From NCBI GenBank assembly GCA_030068145.1, contig JAPJBO010000473.1, positions 108,505-172,504 of the forward strand: a DNA stretch of 64,000 nt, given 5' to 3'. The notes beneath the pieces were generated by a model. It saw only the letters and a list, made by a program, of their open reading frames with translations. It searched no databases and was not told the origin of the DNA. Both the position numbers and the translations under genes were made by a program. This DNA is from Diplonema papillatum (taxonomy: Eukaryota; Euglenozoa; Diplonemea; Diplonemida; Diplonemidae). The first letter of the stretch is position 1. Every line of letters starts with the position of its first letter. Below, piece by piece: positions 21,471 to 33,671 of this stretch.

Positions 21471-22733
21471 ATGTCCCTCTCGAAGATCGGGCAGCGCCTG
21501 CTGGACTTTCCGAACCCTGAGTTCTTCCCCATTTACGTTGCAGGTCTCTCCCGCGAGAACGTCGTAAATATGTGCCTGGCCGAGAACCGTCTCACTGTGG
21601 GCATGGTCGAAGACAAGTTTAAGGAGATCGGCACGATGACCAACGGGGCCCTCACGTACTCTGACTTTGCAGGAGAGCCCACTCTGCGCAAGACTATGGC
21701 AGAGTTTCTCAACAAACACTTCAAAGGTTGTTGTGATAGCGACGACATTGTGATCGTCAGCGGGGCTAGTTCGGGCTTGGCGCTGCTGGGGGTGGTTCTG
21801 TGCGATGCTCTCAGCACTGTCGCCATTCCAGCCCCGTTCTACTTCGCATTCGAGAAGGACTTCGGTGCGTTAACGCCAGTCAACTTGCATGCTATGCACG
21901 GTGCCGAGGCATTATCACCGGCAAGCTTGCAAACCGCGTACGAGACTTGCGAGTCCGAGGGAAGGCGGATGAGCATAATAGTTATCACGAACCCTGACAA
22001 CCCAACGGGCAAAGTCATCCCGGGTGAAACTATTCGGAAAGCAGCGGAATGGGCTGCCAGAAATGGAGCGCACATCATTCTCGACGAAATGTACAGTCTC
22101 ACTGTTTTTCGAGAAGGCGAGACGTTCCAGTCCGGTCTGGAGATCTGGGGGAAGGAGGGTCTCCCGGATAACGTGCACATGGTGTGGGGCATGAGCAAGG
22201 ACTTTTGCAGCTCTGGAGTCCGTTGCGCCGCGATAATCACGAAAAATAAACAAGTGCGCGACGCAGCGTTGTCGATTGGCCACTTCTTCATGAGCGGGCG
22301 CCCGTTGCAATTGCAGGTTGCCGCGCTGCTGTCTGACCACGAGTGGATCGACAAGTATCTGATCCGCCTCAGGTCAGACCTGCTGCAAGCATGCTGCTTG
22401 ATGGAGCGCCTCCTCGACGAGCGGAACATTCCTCACGCATCCCCCCAAGGCGCCTTCTTCATGTGGTGCGACTTATCGAAGTGGGCTGCCATCGCTGGCG
22501 GTGAACTCGCCTTCATGGATCGTCTGTCGAAGCTGCCTGAGGGTCCAGTTCTCATCTGCTCCGGCACTGCGTGCAAAGCGCCAAAGGAAGGCTGGTTCCG
22601 CCTATGCTTTGCTGCTTGCTCCAACGAGCTGCTGACCGTATGCCTCTTCCTCACAACTTCGATGCTCTCAGCATCTTGCACTGAGACTCGGAGCAGAGAA
22701 TTACGTCAGGATCTTTACTGGTTGCCCTCTTGA
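21471..22733 (+). CDS. Class I/II PLP aminotransferase, ACC-synthase-like
   Basis: A single uninterrupted exon of 420 codons from the ATG at 21471 (MSLSKIGQRLLDF), preceded by AAG at -3. Fold-type I landmarks: GLSRENVVNMCLAENRL and LTYSDFAGEPTLRKTMAEFL (substrate entry region), NPDNPTGKV at residues 174-182, the DEMY aspartate, and the Schiff-base lysine K243 in GMSKDFCSSGVR, then GWFRLCFA near the end. The SKDF...GxR spacing is that of ACC synthase and related alanine/aspartate-type aminotransferases. The reaction (ACC formation, transamination or beta-elimination) cannot be decided. The last 27 residues after NELLT look unlike the family, and a GTATGC at 22639 could be an unrecognised donor. 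Confidence 0.9.
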   Translation: MSLSKIGQRLLDFPNPEFFPIYVAGLSRENVVNMCLAENRLTVGMVEDKFKEIGTMTNGALTYSDFAGEPTLRKTMAEFLNKHFKGCCDSDDIVIVSGASSGLALLGVVLCDALSTVAIPAPFYFAFEKDFGALTPVNLHAMHGAEALSPASLQTAYETCESEGRRMSIIVITNPDNPTGKVIPGETIRKAAEWAARNGAHIILDEMYSLTVFREGETFQSGLEIWGKEGLPDNVHMVWGMSKDFCSSGVRCAAIITKNKQVRDAALSIGHFFMSGRPLQLQVAALLSDHEWIDKYLIRLRSDLLQACCLMERLLDERNIPHASPQGAFFMWCDLSKWAAIAGGELAFMDRLSKLPEGPVLICSGTACKAPKEGWFRLCFAACSNELLTVCLFLTTSMLSASCTETRSRELRQDLYWLPS

Positions 22734-24944
22734 TCGAATGCGTTTTGCCGCCCTTGGTGCAGTAAACGCTTAGTCAACGTTTACTCAACGTTTACTCCAA
22801 AATGAGGGATCGTCAGCGTGTAGAAGCGGCACACGTTTACCGTTTACCTGAAACACTGCCCAGGGCCCTCCTACTTATCTCGCCTTCCAGTTTAGTGTTC
22901 CTGAGAACCTACCAACAACCAAACAGGAGGGCGTCCGCCGGATTTGCTGTCTGCTGGACAGGTTGGAGAGTGAAGCCAAGGCATGATAGTGATGGTAGAA
23001 GAGCAATTTCACGTATACAACTTCGTGCACCTCATTTCTAGCCTCGAGCTCGACAATGGTCGCGCAAGCACATCGGAGTAGTGCAAGTGCTCTGCAAACT
23101 TGTGGACTAAGTCATAATCGTTTCTACCGTTGGCAAGCACATGTACACGGGGCTAGGACACACCTTTTGCGAGTCTCCGTGTTGCTAGGCCGGCGTTTGT
23201 GCGACCGAACCTTTTTGCTCAGCCCGGCGTTTGCGCGAGCGGCCCTTGATCAATTTTCCTTATGCTGTGTGATGAAGCACCGTTGTGCCTTCATTTGATG
23301 CTCAGGCGCCGTGATGGGGTTCGCCCGCGCGAGTTGAATTTCGAACGAGCATCAAATAAACGCTGCACGGGCACAAAAAAAGTGTCGGTGGGGCTTGACC
23401 CGCCGATTATAAAAAGTGTCCTGCCGGCGGGATCTGAATCCAGGACCCTGAGGTCAAGAGTGTCAAGCACTGGCGACTGCGCTATACCGCGCGGAGCTTA
23501 AAACACAAAAACCCTGGATTTCTAAGTGAACTTGCACTCTAAAAACCTATCACCAATCTGAAAGCTATTTGTATAAAAAGAAATGCAAAGCAGTGTACAC
23601 GAAAGAAGCCAGGCATGCCCCAACTCCCTAACACGTATGTGCTTTAAAAGAGAGAACCTATCCGATGAAGGTCGCCCGGAGACTCCATAAAAGAGAGAAC
23701 CTATCTGATGAAGATCGCCCGGAGACTCCAAAGTCCCGGATTCTCAAGCGGACTTTTAACCCTGAAAAACGTGACACAGAAAGGTCCTGGACATATGGCT
23801 TTCCCCAGCAAAGCGGTGTGGTTTGCTAGAGCTAAATTCGAGAATTCCGCCGCTGCTCTGATACAGATAAACCTGCTGAAAGAGTCAGAGGGCAGAGCGG
23901 AAAGAGGACCAGTACGCTGTTTTATCCGTATCCATACTACAACGCTCTTGCCCCCGAAACGAAGAAGTTCCGCTTCCTCTTCTTCCAGCTGACGGGATAT
24001 TTCCAAGCACAATACGATTTTCATTTCTGTGGGTGATCGGCCGCCTTTTGCCTCCACGCGATGGAGACGGTCGGCACTTGAATATCTCTCGTGTCTTCCC
24101 TAGTATAGTACAAGAAGGGATGCTGAGAATCTGTGTGTGGGAACCCGACTGGCTTTGTGAAAAGATCGGTCCGAAATATGCAAAGTCAATTTAACCTAAG
24201 GGCCCTGGGGAAATATCCTACAAGGCCGTACCTCTGTCCGTTGAAAAGCTGTGTAGGCTGTCCGCGAGTGGTAAACTCCAGGCGTGTTGCTAGCGCATGG
24301 CGGACTGCTGAAAGGCCACCTGCGGAGCAAACGCATCGTTTGTCGTGTAGCGGGGCTTTACTGCAGTACGCGATGGTCAGGTAGTGTCGTTGTTGAACGG
24401 CATGTCACATGAGTAGTTTAACGATCTTTGTATTACGCGTCCTCAGTTTGAGCATGTTAAGCATTGAGTTCTGTAAAGCGCAAGTGCCATCAAGGCAAGC
24501 GAGCACAGATCATGTTAAGCAGTTTGTTAGCTCCACTCGCCTCTCCCGTGGCACCTGCACATGTGCGGCGCTAATATTGACGTCTAACCCATTGGCGAAA
24601 AGTAGCTAGAAAACGTGCCCTTTATTCGTTGCTTTTTCCGATCGAGGGGTTGTATTTTCTACGACAAAAAAAGATTTCACCGAAAACAACAAAGCGGTGT
24701 GCACCCCCAAGGAGCCACCACGAAACTACGATCCTTGGCTCTGGTGAGAGAGTCATTCCGATCTGACGATTTTCCACACCCAACTATTACCCAGGTTTCC
24801 CCCCCCAGTAGAACAGAAGAAGTGGGACGAAGACGAACAGCAAAGGCAAAGGTTAGTGTCATTGTGGTATTCGCTCTCGAAACATAACGATGCATTCCAA
24901 TGTTCATGATGTGAGCGGCGTAAGAAAGACATTTCCATGGCACC
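22734..24944. other. Intergenic with small repeats
   Basis: No gene recognised. Bases 22776-22799 contain two direct copies of CAACGTTTACTC. Bases 23645-23686 and 23690-23731 are a 45-bp tandem duplication (AGAGAGAACCTATC, GTCGCCCGGAGACTCC/ATCGCCCGGAGACTCC). A tRNA-like sequence lies on the minus strand at about 23421-23491. Confidence 0.6.
23411..23491 (-). repeat. tRNA-like (SINE-type) sequence ending in oligo-T
   Basis: Read on the minus strand it contains TAGCGCAGTCGCC, a good A-box, and GGATTCAGATCC, a degenerate B-box, 40 bp apart, followed by GGACACTTTTT, a Pol III-type terminator. Cloverleaf pairing is poor, so it is more likely a tRNA-derived repeat or pseudogene than a working tRNA. 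The GACACTTTT tail also occurs in the tRNA-like cassette at 52564. Confidence 0.5.
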
Positions 24945-25346
24945 ATGCAGTCCAGAAATACCGTGGAAACGAAAGAAGATACCGTAACCAGCGAAGGTAT
25001 CGGCAACGAAAAGTATGAGAATGAAACAGAGTTACGCAGCTCCCTACTGCCAAATCCACTGAGCCCTCGAAAAGATTATGACGGTCTTGGCTCATGTGAC
25101 ACTGTCTGTGAGCCCTTGCATCGACCTCTTTCAAAACACTGTCCGAAAGATGCCGACCGCCCTTCCGTTTGCTCGACAATTCCAGAGGAAGTGGCATGCC
25201 CGCCAGCCACATCTATCTCTGATGAACTGAAACCTAGAACTTCAACGAAATCAATAGAACGGCCACCCGCGACCGGAACGTCACCACAACCTACACCAGC
25301 TCTGCAGAATTTCACCAGAAGCCTTCATCTCAGGCTAGCTTATTGA
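24945..25346 (+). CDS. Hypothetical small hydrophilic protein
   Basis: A 133-codon ATG frame (MQSRNTVETKEDTVTSEG), hydrophilic with Ser/Thr/Pro-rich C-terminal half and six scattered Cys. No domain is recognised, and there is no support beyond length and composition. Confidence 0.25.
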   Translation: MQSRNTVETKEDTVTSEGIGNEKYENETELRSSLLPNPLSPRKDYDGLGSCDTVCEPLHRPLSKHCPKDADRPSVCSTIPEEVACPPATSISDELKPRTSTKSIERPPATGTSPQPTPALQNFTRSLHLRLAY

Positions 25347-25659
25347 TCTGTGAAGGTGACTAGCAAGGCTCTTCCGAAGCGTTCTGTCACCAGCTCTCAG
25401 ACCGAAACGAGGGCTAATGCGCTGAAGAGTGGACACAGACGTCGTCAAACGACGGCTAGCTGTCGTAGATTTTACTGACAGACATCACGGAGAAGACAGT
25501 GCCGCTCATGAGCGATCACCGTGCTCTCTCCAAGTTGCCCTTGTTGCTTCGAGCCCAACAGACTCTGATCTTTTTTGGAGGGACAGAACTCGTGTGTAAA
25601 TTCTCCACACAGGTTTACTAAAACGAAGACCGGAAACGAGAAAATCCCTACAAGTTGAA

Positions 25660-27942
25660 ATGCTCGCTCGCGGCACATGGTTTGCGCTCTTGGCGACAGC
25701 AACGGGGCTTGTTCTCCTTCGGGATGAGCAGACCGTTTACAACAATTCTGCCGTGACGTGCACGAAACACTCGTTGTCCCCGCTGCTGGAAGGTGGGTAC
25801 ATCGTGGCATGGCTGGAAGAGAGTGGGGGCGTGAAGGAAGTGAAGGGAAGGCGATTCAACAACAACGGGCTGGAGCTGGACACGACACCGCTGACCCTCG
25901 CGTCCGGGACTGACCCAGACACTCTCTGCGTGCGGGGAACACAGGCGAATTTTATTGGGATCGTGACAACAAACGATACGGACATCACATCCATACGGCT
26001 CACTTCGGATGGTGACCTCGGAGACACTCCAAAAGTCGAGTCGTTTCCGGTTGGAACACTCGGTATTGCGGACCCAGCTTGCTCGGCTGTTTTTGGTCCC
26101 AGTAGTTTATCGGTCTTGTTCCCGCAGTCCCCCAGCGGCCTGAGCGCCTTTGTCCAGATATCGTTTTTGCCTTCCGTGTCCGAGACTGTTGACACTAACA
26201 CCCTCTACCAATCACTGGCGGTATGTCCTTCTTTTCGGCTTATTTGCAACAAAGCAAACTTCCTTGTATACGGTGGCTGACACTGTCGGGGGGGACCGTA
26301 TTCATACATTGTTTGCCTTGCCATGTGTCCTTCACCAGGGTACCGTTCTGTGTAGGTAAGCATGATCGATTGGCAATGGCTGCCGGAACGCAGTTGGGGG
26401 GATGGTGGGTGGTGGAAAATAGAAGAAGAAACAGAAGACCTGCAAGTACGATGTTCAACGGTCTGCTTTGACCAGAATCAGCCATTACTCGTCCACCGTG
26501 GATAGGGTAGGTTGCTGGCGGATCGCAAGCACGCAAATTGATGTGCGTCCTGGCACTGCTCCGGATGGACACATGCCCCTACTTCCCCTGTACCAAACTG
26601 CCGCTTTCTATCTGTGAAGCCCATGTTTAAGGTATTTACTTCACAACAGACGGAGCGCAACCAAGCAACCGGCTCATATGTGATGGCGTACTCATCCACG
26701 GGTGAAGGTTTGGTCATTCGGAAGCAGAACGTGGTTGATCCTGGCCCCCCTGAGACGATGAACATGGGAGGCTTCAGCGGTGATGTGCGGCTGGCAACGT
26801 TGGCAGATGCGGGAAGAACGGTGCGTGTAGCCGCCCTTGTTGACGAAGGCGTGGCGTACGCACAGGTTTTTCCGACACTGACACCCTTCGAACTGCTTGT
26901 CTCGGACACAACCGCCACGAACCCTACAATCGCGTGTTCGGCGGACACTACGTGCTTGTACTCTTTTGAGCTCGCGACTGGAGAAATTGTGGGCTTGTTT
27001 GACGCTGCAGACACTGGTCTGACAGAACAAGTTACCATCGCGGCCACTGGCACAGGTAGTATCGAGTTGGGGCCTAAGTCGACAATGATCAACAGCGACG
27101 ACATGCTTGTTGTGTGGAACCATGCAGGCGACGGAAATAGCTGCGACCTTCGCTCACGCATTGTAAACTACGTCCCGCCTACCTCAGCACCACCCACGAA
27201 TGCGCCTCCAACCAGCAGCCCTCCTACCTCAGCACCACCCACTGATGCGCCTCCAACCAGCAGCCCTCCTACCTCAGCACCACCCACTGATGCGCCTCCA
27301 ACCAGCAGCCCTCCTACCTCAGCACCACCCACTGATGCGCCTCCAACCAGCAGCCCTCCTACCTCAGCACCACCCACTGATGCGCCTCCAACCAGCAGCC
27401 CTCCTACCTCAGCACCACCCACTGATGCGCCTCCAACCAGCAGCCCTCCTACCTCAGCACCACCTACGGACGGACCTCCAAGCAGCAGCCCACCTACCCT
27501 CGCACCTTCAACCACAGCGCCTGCAACTGAGGTACCTCGCACTGTCGCACCAGAAACCCAGGTGCCGAGCAGTGCTCCACCGACGACTACACCATCGCAA
27601 GCTCCGGCTACAGATATTCCGTCGCAAGCACCTCCCACGTTGGTACCGACCGATGCACCCCCCACTGCCGCACCTCCCACCTTGGCACCCACCGATGCAC
27701 CACCCACCTTTGCACCCACCGATGTACCTCCCACCTTCGCACCGACCAATGCACCAACCTCGATACCTACCGACGTTGTTGGTGCAGGTGCAGGTGATGA
27801 TGACGACCAAATGGGCAATGTTGGCAGAGGACTGCTTACAGGAGCAGCAGCGATTGCCTTGATTCTTCTCGGTGTTGGCTTTTTTGTGTACCAGGGTCGG
27901 GGCAGCCCAACACAAGCCACCAACGAGCCAGCTGCACCGTAG
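25660..27942 (+). CDS. Type I membrane protein with Pro/Thr-rich stalk
   Basis: Exons 25660-26220 and 26650-27942 join in phase 0 (donor GTATGTCC, acceptor TTCACAACAG) to 617 residues. Residues 1-20 are a signal peptide (MLARGTWFALLATATGLVLL). The ectodomain contains strands of a type seen in surface beta-propeller-like repeats (GGYIVAWLEESGG, KGRRFNNNGLELD, later GSYVMAYSSTGEG and MLVVWNHAGDG). Residues from about 360 form a mucin-like stalk: seven 15-residue repeats built from PPTSAPPTDAPPTSS, then looser PPT repeats. A transmembrane helix (AAIALILLGVGFFVY) and a 17-residue tail end it. The likely role is a cell-surface or wall-facing protein, the stalk probably O-glycosylated (inference). 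A middle exon in 26221-26649 cannot be excluded. Confidence 0.8.
27177..27491 (+). repeat. 45-bp coding tandem repeat (7 copies)
   Basis: Seven tandem 45-bp units encode 15 residues each (PPTSAPPTDAPPTSS). The central five are almost identical at the DNA level; the first and last are variant. All three plus-strand frames and one minus-strand frame stay open through the array, which makes shadow reading frames here. Confidence 0.95.
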
Positions 27943-30908
27943 GCAAAAGCTGCGCACACATCATGCCGGCCAGTACCACTAGGCAGCAGTCGAGCTCCTG
28001 CAGCTTGCGCTCGAATCGTCCGGTTACACGGTGGTCGTACTAGGGCCCACCACCCGTTGTCCCGGGTGCAGACGTGAGGTAGAGCCATCGCGTGCACGTG
28101 CTGATACTGAGGCTGTGCTCCTCTCCCCTTGCGCGCTTACCCTACTGCTCGTTACCCCGAGCCCTTGTGACCAGTGCGTGGGCCCTGAGTTTGAACGTCG
28201 AACAGTGGGCAAAACGACATGTTTCGACTCTCATGTGAGAGGACCCGCCTGTGTGGTTCGGTTCTGACCAGCCGGCCTCTGCGGTCAAACTCAACTCCTG
28301 CAGCTGTTGCAGGTTATCACAGCCTCAAACATTTCCACCTACAATGCGGTGCTGTTTGTTGAACGCTTACGACTTTATTTCTTATTTCTTCTCGACCACC
28401 ACACCCATTCTACCTTAGCGTGAAACTAAGGGTTTTCCCCTGCTTCATCTCCCACCTATTTCCCCTAATTTTTCATCTGAACTGTGAACTGCCGCCTGAG
28501 GCGAGTAGTATTGTGACAATAGCTTGGCCCCCCAAAACTCGCCAGGGGCGTTGGGGGGCTCCACCAGATAACAACTTGGGTGCTCTGCTTGACAGTGTTG
28601 TTTCGAACCCCTCTGTTTCGAACGCACCGTCCAGTACTACACCCGGACGGTCACTTGCAGCAGATTGCATTTCCTGGAGAAATCCTTTCAGCAATAGTCA
28701 AAGTCATATTCTAACACTACAGTCCCAATCGATTCGCGCCGTTCTGGTGCCTTTGACCGTAGTAAGTTCCTCTTTTTTTGGTCTCCTTACCTTCAGATGC
28801 CCTTGTTTGTTTTTCCACTCTGCCTCTTTGCTAAGGATGGCAGAACGACACCGAGCTTAGGACTGGAGGTTGTGCGATTTTGGTCCCGGCGCTAACTTAT
28901 CCAGCTGAGTGGTACGCCAGCTACTGTATGTCACGTAACTGAAAGTAGACGAAAGTAGGTGGAAAGGTCTAGCAGCCGTAGAATCTTGTAGTGTTGCTTG
29001 TTTGGCTGAAGCAACAACCACTTTTGCAACAACCTTCTCTCCTGAACCTTGCTAGCCAAGTCTGTTACCATCCTCTGGTTCTCGTGCAGTAAGTTCTTCA
29101 TAAACCAACCTGAGTGTGCACAAAGTTCCTACCCCTCCTTCTCTTCTTTGCTTTCAAGCTTGTTCCTTGCTTTGGGTCACGGCAAGTCTCAGTCGTTGCT
29201 TCTTCGTAAGAAGACCTCGCCCGGATATTCATAAGTACTCGATCCTGACAACGCAATGGTAGGTGAAAAAAGTAGCCTGGCCAAGTGTGTACCCTTTTTG
29301 GCACCTGCGTTTGTTAGCTCTCATTACTTTTCAGTTTCGAAGTGGTTTTAACACATCTATGCAATACGTTGTCGACAAGGATCAAGTAAAGAACTAAGCT
29401 TGTATTTCCTTTTGAATTTTCTTCTTTTTTTCATCAAAAACAAAGAAGGGAAGATCTCGCAAATGATATCAGGAGGATTTCAGGGTTGCCGTGTCATTGC
29501 ATTTTTGCGAAAAAGCTGCATTCAACGTTTTGAGCAATCGGCTCCGTCCAGATTGCAAGATATAAGAAGACTCTACTGGAAACCCCTGGAAAACCCCCTG
29601 GAGAACTATCCCCGCGAGTTTGATCCCCGATCACTTCTCCCTTCCTTCTCAAATCCTTCCTCCCGTGCTAAAGGCGTTTGAGCTCCAAATGCCGCTTGCC
29701 AACTACAACGGGTTTGTCCCAACGACACCTTCACAGAAACAGTCAGATCTGTCGTCCCAAATATAGGCTCATAGCCAAGAAGGCATTTGTGCTGCCCTTC
29801 CTGAAAAAAAGAAACGACAGTAAACCCCCAACTGTTCAACGTTTCGATGCCCCGAATAACAAAAACAAGGGACAGCGACCAAGTGTCACCCGGGACTAAA
29901 ACCCCGGAGCTTCATATCTATAGAATATTCCAAGCAAAAGTACGAAACCTGCCCGTCAAACGAAATGTGGAAGACACAAACAGATATAGAACTTTCGATG
30001 CCACACGACGAATACCTATTGATGCTGTTTCTTCTGAACCCCTTCCCCCTTTCCCTTCTTCCCCATGAAATAACCGAATAGGTCCAAAGTTCAGCCTGAA
30101 ACGTGTGGTTTTCCGACTTCCCATTTTCTGTGCGCATTTCAATCACGGGAAGCAAGGACCAGCGTGTATTGACTGAGGAGGCTTGACTGGGGAGGCCGCA
30201 GCTGTATCAGAGACACAGCGTGTACATGCACTGCAGCTGTTTTTGACTGGGCGAAAAGAAAAAGACTGGGTTGGGCTATCGAACACCAGGGTATTCTGCT
30301 GCATACTTCAGTGCCGCGTATCAGCTGGCTATGCGAGGCACGATTGAGTCACGAAGCAGTTGATTGATTCTCAAAATGCGGAGGTGAGGTGCTTCCTGTT
30401 GCTATGAACTCGCGCAACTGATGGGGCACGGTGTTGTCCTGCATAAGCATCGCAAACTTCAGTCTGACTTTGAACTGTTGGCTGCGTAGCGTCTGAACGT
30501 CGTGTTGGGATTCTGCGCAGCAACGGCTTCCGGTTCCGCCTCTGGTAGCCTCTGGTAGTGCCTCTCACGACCACCGGTTCCAGGAATGCGTTTATCGTGC
30601 ATGGAGAAGTCGGCGGCGGCAAAGGACTCCATGGCCAGCAGACCAACAAACTTCGGCTTCTCTAATATGATTCTCGTTGTTTGGATTGATTGACATGTTG
30701 TGACCATCGTCGCTTTTGAGGGGGGAAAGGCGTAACCGATACAAAAGCCAACGTCAACAACCGAAAACTCTCCGGCGTCCCTGCACTCCATGTCGTCTCT
30801 CTCTCTCGATTTTTGTATGGTCAATCCACACTTGACCATGGAATAGGCCGGCGGGGAAGAGGAGGAAAAAGCCGATGGGAAGGGTTCAGCTACTGAAAAG
30901 CTGATGCG
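27943..30908. other. Intergenic, ~3 kb without recognisable gene
   Basis: Only short frames. One inverted repeat at about 28523-28562 (GGCCCCCCAA ... TTGGGGGGCT, about 10-bp stem, about 15-nt loop) is the only structured item seen. Confidence 0.6.
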
Positions 30909-33671
30909 ATGCGGATGGCAACGGCAGCGTGGATTGTACTCTCGGCGCAAGTCGCCGCGATTGTAGTGTTTTTCTCCGGTTTTATTCTTCCGCGCAGCGT
31001 TTGCAAAGATGTAGCCACAGGGTCGAGCGATGCACAGGAAATGAAGACTTGGTACAACCGTCAGGATGCGAAGATCCTCGTCTTCATCATTGACGCTCTG
31101 AGGTATCAACTTCGTTATACATCTTGATAAGGTAGTCTTCTATCTGCAGCTTGCATTGGGACCGACACGGCCTGTGTGGTGATACTCGCAAATCGTTAGG
31201 TAGCTGTTGCATCCACAAGCGGTCAAAAAAAATGCAGGTACGACATGGTTGTCGGACAGGACGCGTTGTTTCCATCTTTGAAAGCGAAAGGGTGGCTGCT
31301 AAAAGCAGAGGCCCCAACCACGACAAGTCAGCGACTAAAGGCAATGACAACAGGAGGGATACCAGCATTCATCGAGGTAGCGAAGGCATTCGACAGTGAC
31401 GAGGTTTTACAAGACAATCTCCTGAAACAACTGCTGAGCAATGGGAAATCCGCTGCAGTGCTTGGGGATGATACATGGCTGGCCCTGTACCCAGAAAAGT
31501 ATTGGGACTACGTCGCTGTTTTTCCTTCGTTTAACGTTTGGGATCTGGATACCGTAGATCGTGGAATTGAAGCAAGTATCGATGCCATATTTGACAATAC
31601 AGGGGGCCTGCAGCATGATTTCACGGTAGTGCACTTCTTGGGTGTGGACCACGCTGGTCATAGGTATGGACCACGGCATCCGGAGATGAAGAGGAAGGGG
31701 AAGGAAGTCAACGCTGTGATCGACAGAGTGACAGATACTTTGAGAAAACGAGAATGTGCCACCGAGTTGTGTCCAGGTGCCCATTTTTTTGTCTTGGGTG
31801 ACCACGGCATGACCGATGATGGGCAGCATGGCGGTGGCACAGAGCTCGAAGTCACTTCGATACTGCATTACGAGCTTGTCTCGCCTTTCGCCGATGGTGA
31901 TGTAGACGAAACGTTCCGCGAGAGGTTCGAGGTCATCGATCAAAAGGATCTGACCCCATTGTGGGCAGTGCTGCTTGGTGTTCCGATACCACACGGCAAT
32001 CTGGGAATTGTAAACCGGCACATTCTGAATAAAACCTGCGGTGGTGACTGCTGGGGGAAGGACACCAATGAGCGCATCAGGTACATTACGTCACTCAGTC
32101 ACAATGTGAGGCAGATGCTTCAGGGGCTTTCTGGATCCCCTGAGATTGATGTCCGGCATTTAGCCAACGACTTCAACATGATGCAGGGGAAGATCAGCAG
32201 ATACAAAAGGCATGCACTTAGTGCAGGCGTTCGATGGGCTGAGCCTTCAGCCAAGGATCTGTCCGATGCAACAGCAGGGAACCGTACCCTGGATAAGTTG
32301 TCGCAAGTCACTCTTCGTCTGACTGGTGAGTCTTTGATACAGGAGTTAGAACGACTGGCGTTCACCATCAGAAGCGAATCGCAAAAGCAGTGGTCTCGAA
32401 TGGTACCCGAGAGGCTGTATTGTGGTGCCTTCCTCTCCTTTTGTGCCGTCGTTGTGGCAGGTTACGATGCACATCGAGCGGCGAAGGCTATCACACGGTA
32501 TTCAACATCTGCTCCTTCGGTGCAAGTGGATGTGTTGGGCCCTTTTCTTGTAGTTGTCCACGCAATGGCGCTCTTCTCGAATAGCTACGTTGTCGCTGAG
32601 GAGTCCGTGGTCCGCTTCTTGTTTGCATCGCTGCTGCTGTTTCATGCCGCTCGACAACGATCCTTTCGGTTAATTGTTGTGTGCTGTATAAGCCGATGCC
32701 TGTTGCAGCTTCTAGACAGGCGTCCGAAGAGACAATTTGGCAGCCACGTTCTGTTGCCTCCACTTGGAGACACAATCCCTGTGCACGACTTGGCAACTGT
32801 TCCAGACTTCGTGTTTCTCGTAGGATTACCGCTAGCGCTGATGGCAGCAGGTTCTTTTCTCATGTCGGGCTCTCGTGCTCGAACCGAGGGTGTAGGGTGT
32901 GTATCCGGGTTAAACAGCTCTGCCATTCAGCTTGGGCACTGCCCCACACCACAGGGAATAATACTCTTGATTGTGGCAGCTGACGGCTTTTTCAAAGCTG
33001 TCACACCTCGAAGCATTTCTCAATGGGTCGCTTTGGTGTGTGTTTCGGCGTGCATACTTCTCCTTCTGAAAGCGCGATCGGTTGGCAATGCCCGGCTTTG
33101 TTTATGGGCGCTCGCCTGTCTTTTAACGGGTCCAAGGGCCACATGGCTGTGGGTTTTGGTGTTTGCTGGCATCCAATCTATCGATATGGAAGGTATCCAT
33201 GATCGCTCTCCCCAGGCAGAAAGGCGGACGTGTGAGTTGCGTTTCAGTTCGACTGAGCATGCAGTGGCTATGTCGCTGTTTGCATGGTTGGTGTTTTTTG
33301 CGTCAGGGCACCAAACAGTCCTGTCTGGTGTCGACTTCGAAAGTGCGTTTGTTGGGTTTGATGTCCTCCACCACATGGTGCAAGGCGTTTTGATGGTTGG
33401 TTTTAATACGTTCGCAGCTTTCATTATACCCGCCGGGCGCCCAAGGGGCACACTCATTTGCTTCGCAGTGCTGCTGACCGCCGCTTTGTTTAGCACAGCT
33501 TTGCACCGAGAGCACCTGATGGTGTGGGAAGTGTTTGCTCCTCGGATGCTATTCGCTTGTGTCATTACACTAGTGTCCACCACCGCAGTCCTTATAGCCG
33601 ACCTAGTAGAGTGCTCAAAGAATAGACGACTTGTCATGAATGACCTTCGCAGTCGAGCACCTTCCCTGTAG
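30909..33671 (+). CDS. PIGO: GPI ethanolamine phosphate transferase 3 (PIG-O)
   Basis: Exons 30909-31102 and 31238-33671 join in phase 2 at the invariant IIDALR|Y to give 875 residues. N-terminal signal anchor, then an alkaline-phosphatase-fold lumenal domain: Asp62 in IIDALR, the Thr of PTTT (91-94), the PSFNVWDLDTVD block, GVDHAGH (metal D202/H206), GDHGM (D253/H254) and QHGG (H262). The remaining ~450 residues are a polytopic membrane domain. The PTTTSQRLKAMTTGGIP block and the PSFNVWDLDTVD words distinguish PIG-O from PIG-G and PIG-N. It transfers phosphoethanolamine to the third mannose of the GPI precursor in the ER, the group that later links to protein. It is shorter than animal PIG-O (about 1,090). 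A second ATG two codons in is equally possible. Confidence 0.94.

Noticed and set aside
27168-28097. Minus-strand 309-codon Gly/Val-rich frame
   Set aside because: Antisense of the 45-bp Pro/Thr repeat; periodic translation mirrors the repeat, and the plus-strand product has signal peptide and membrane helix.
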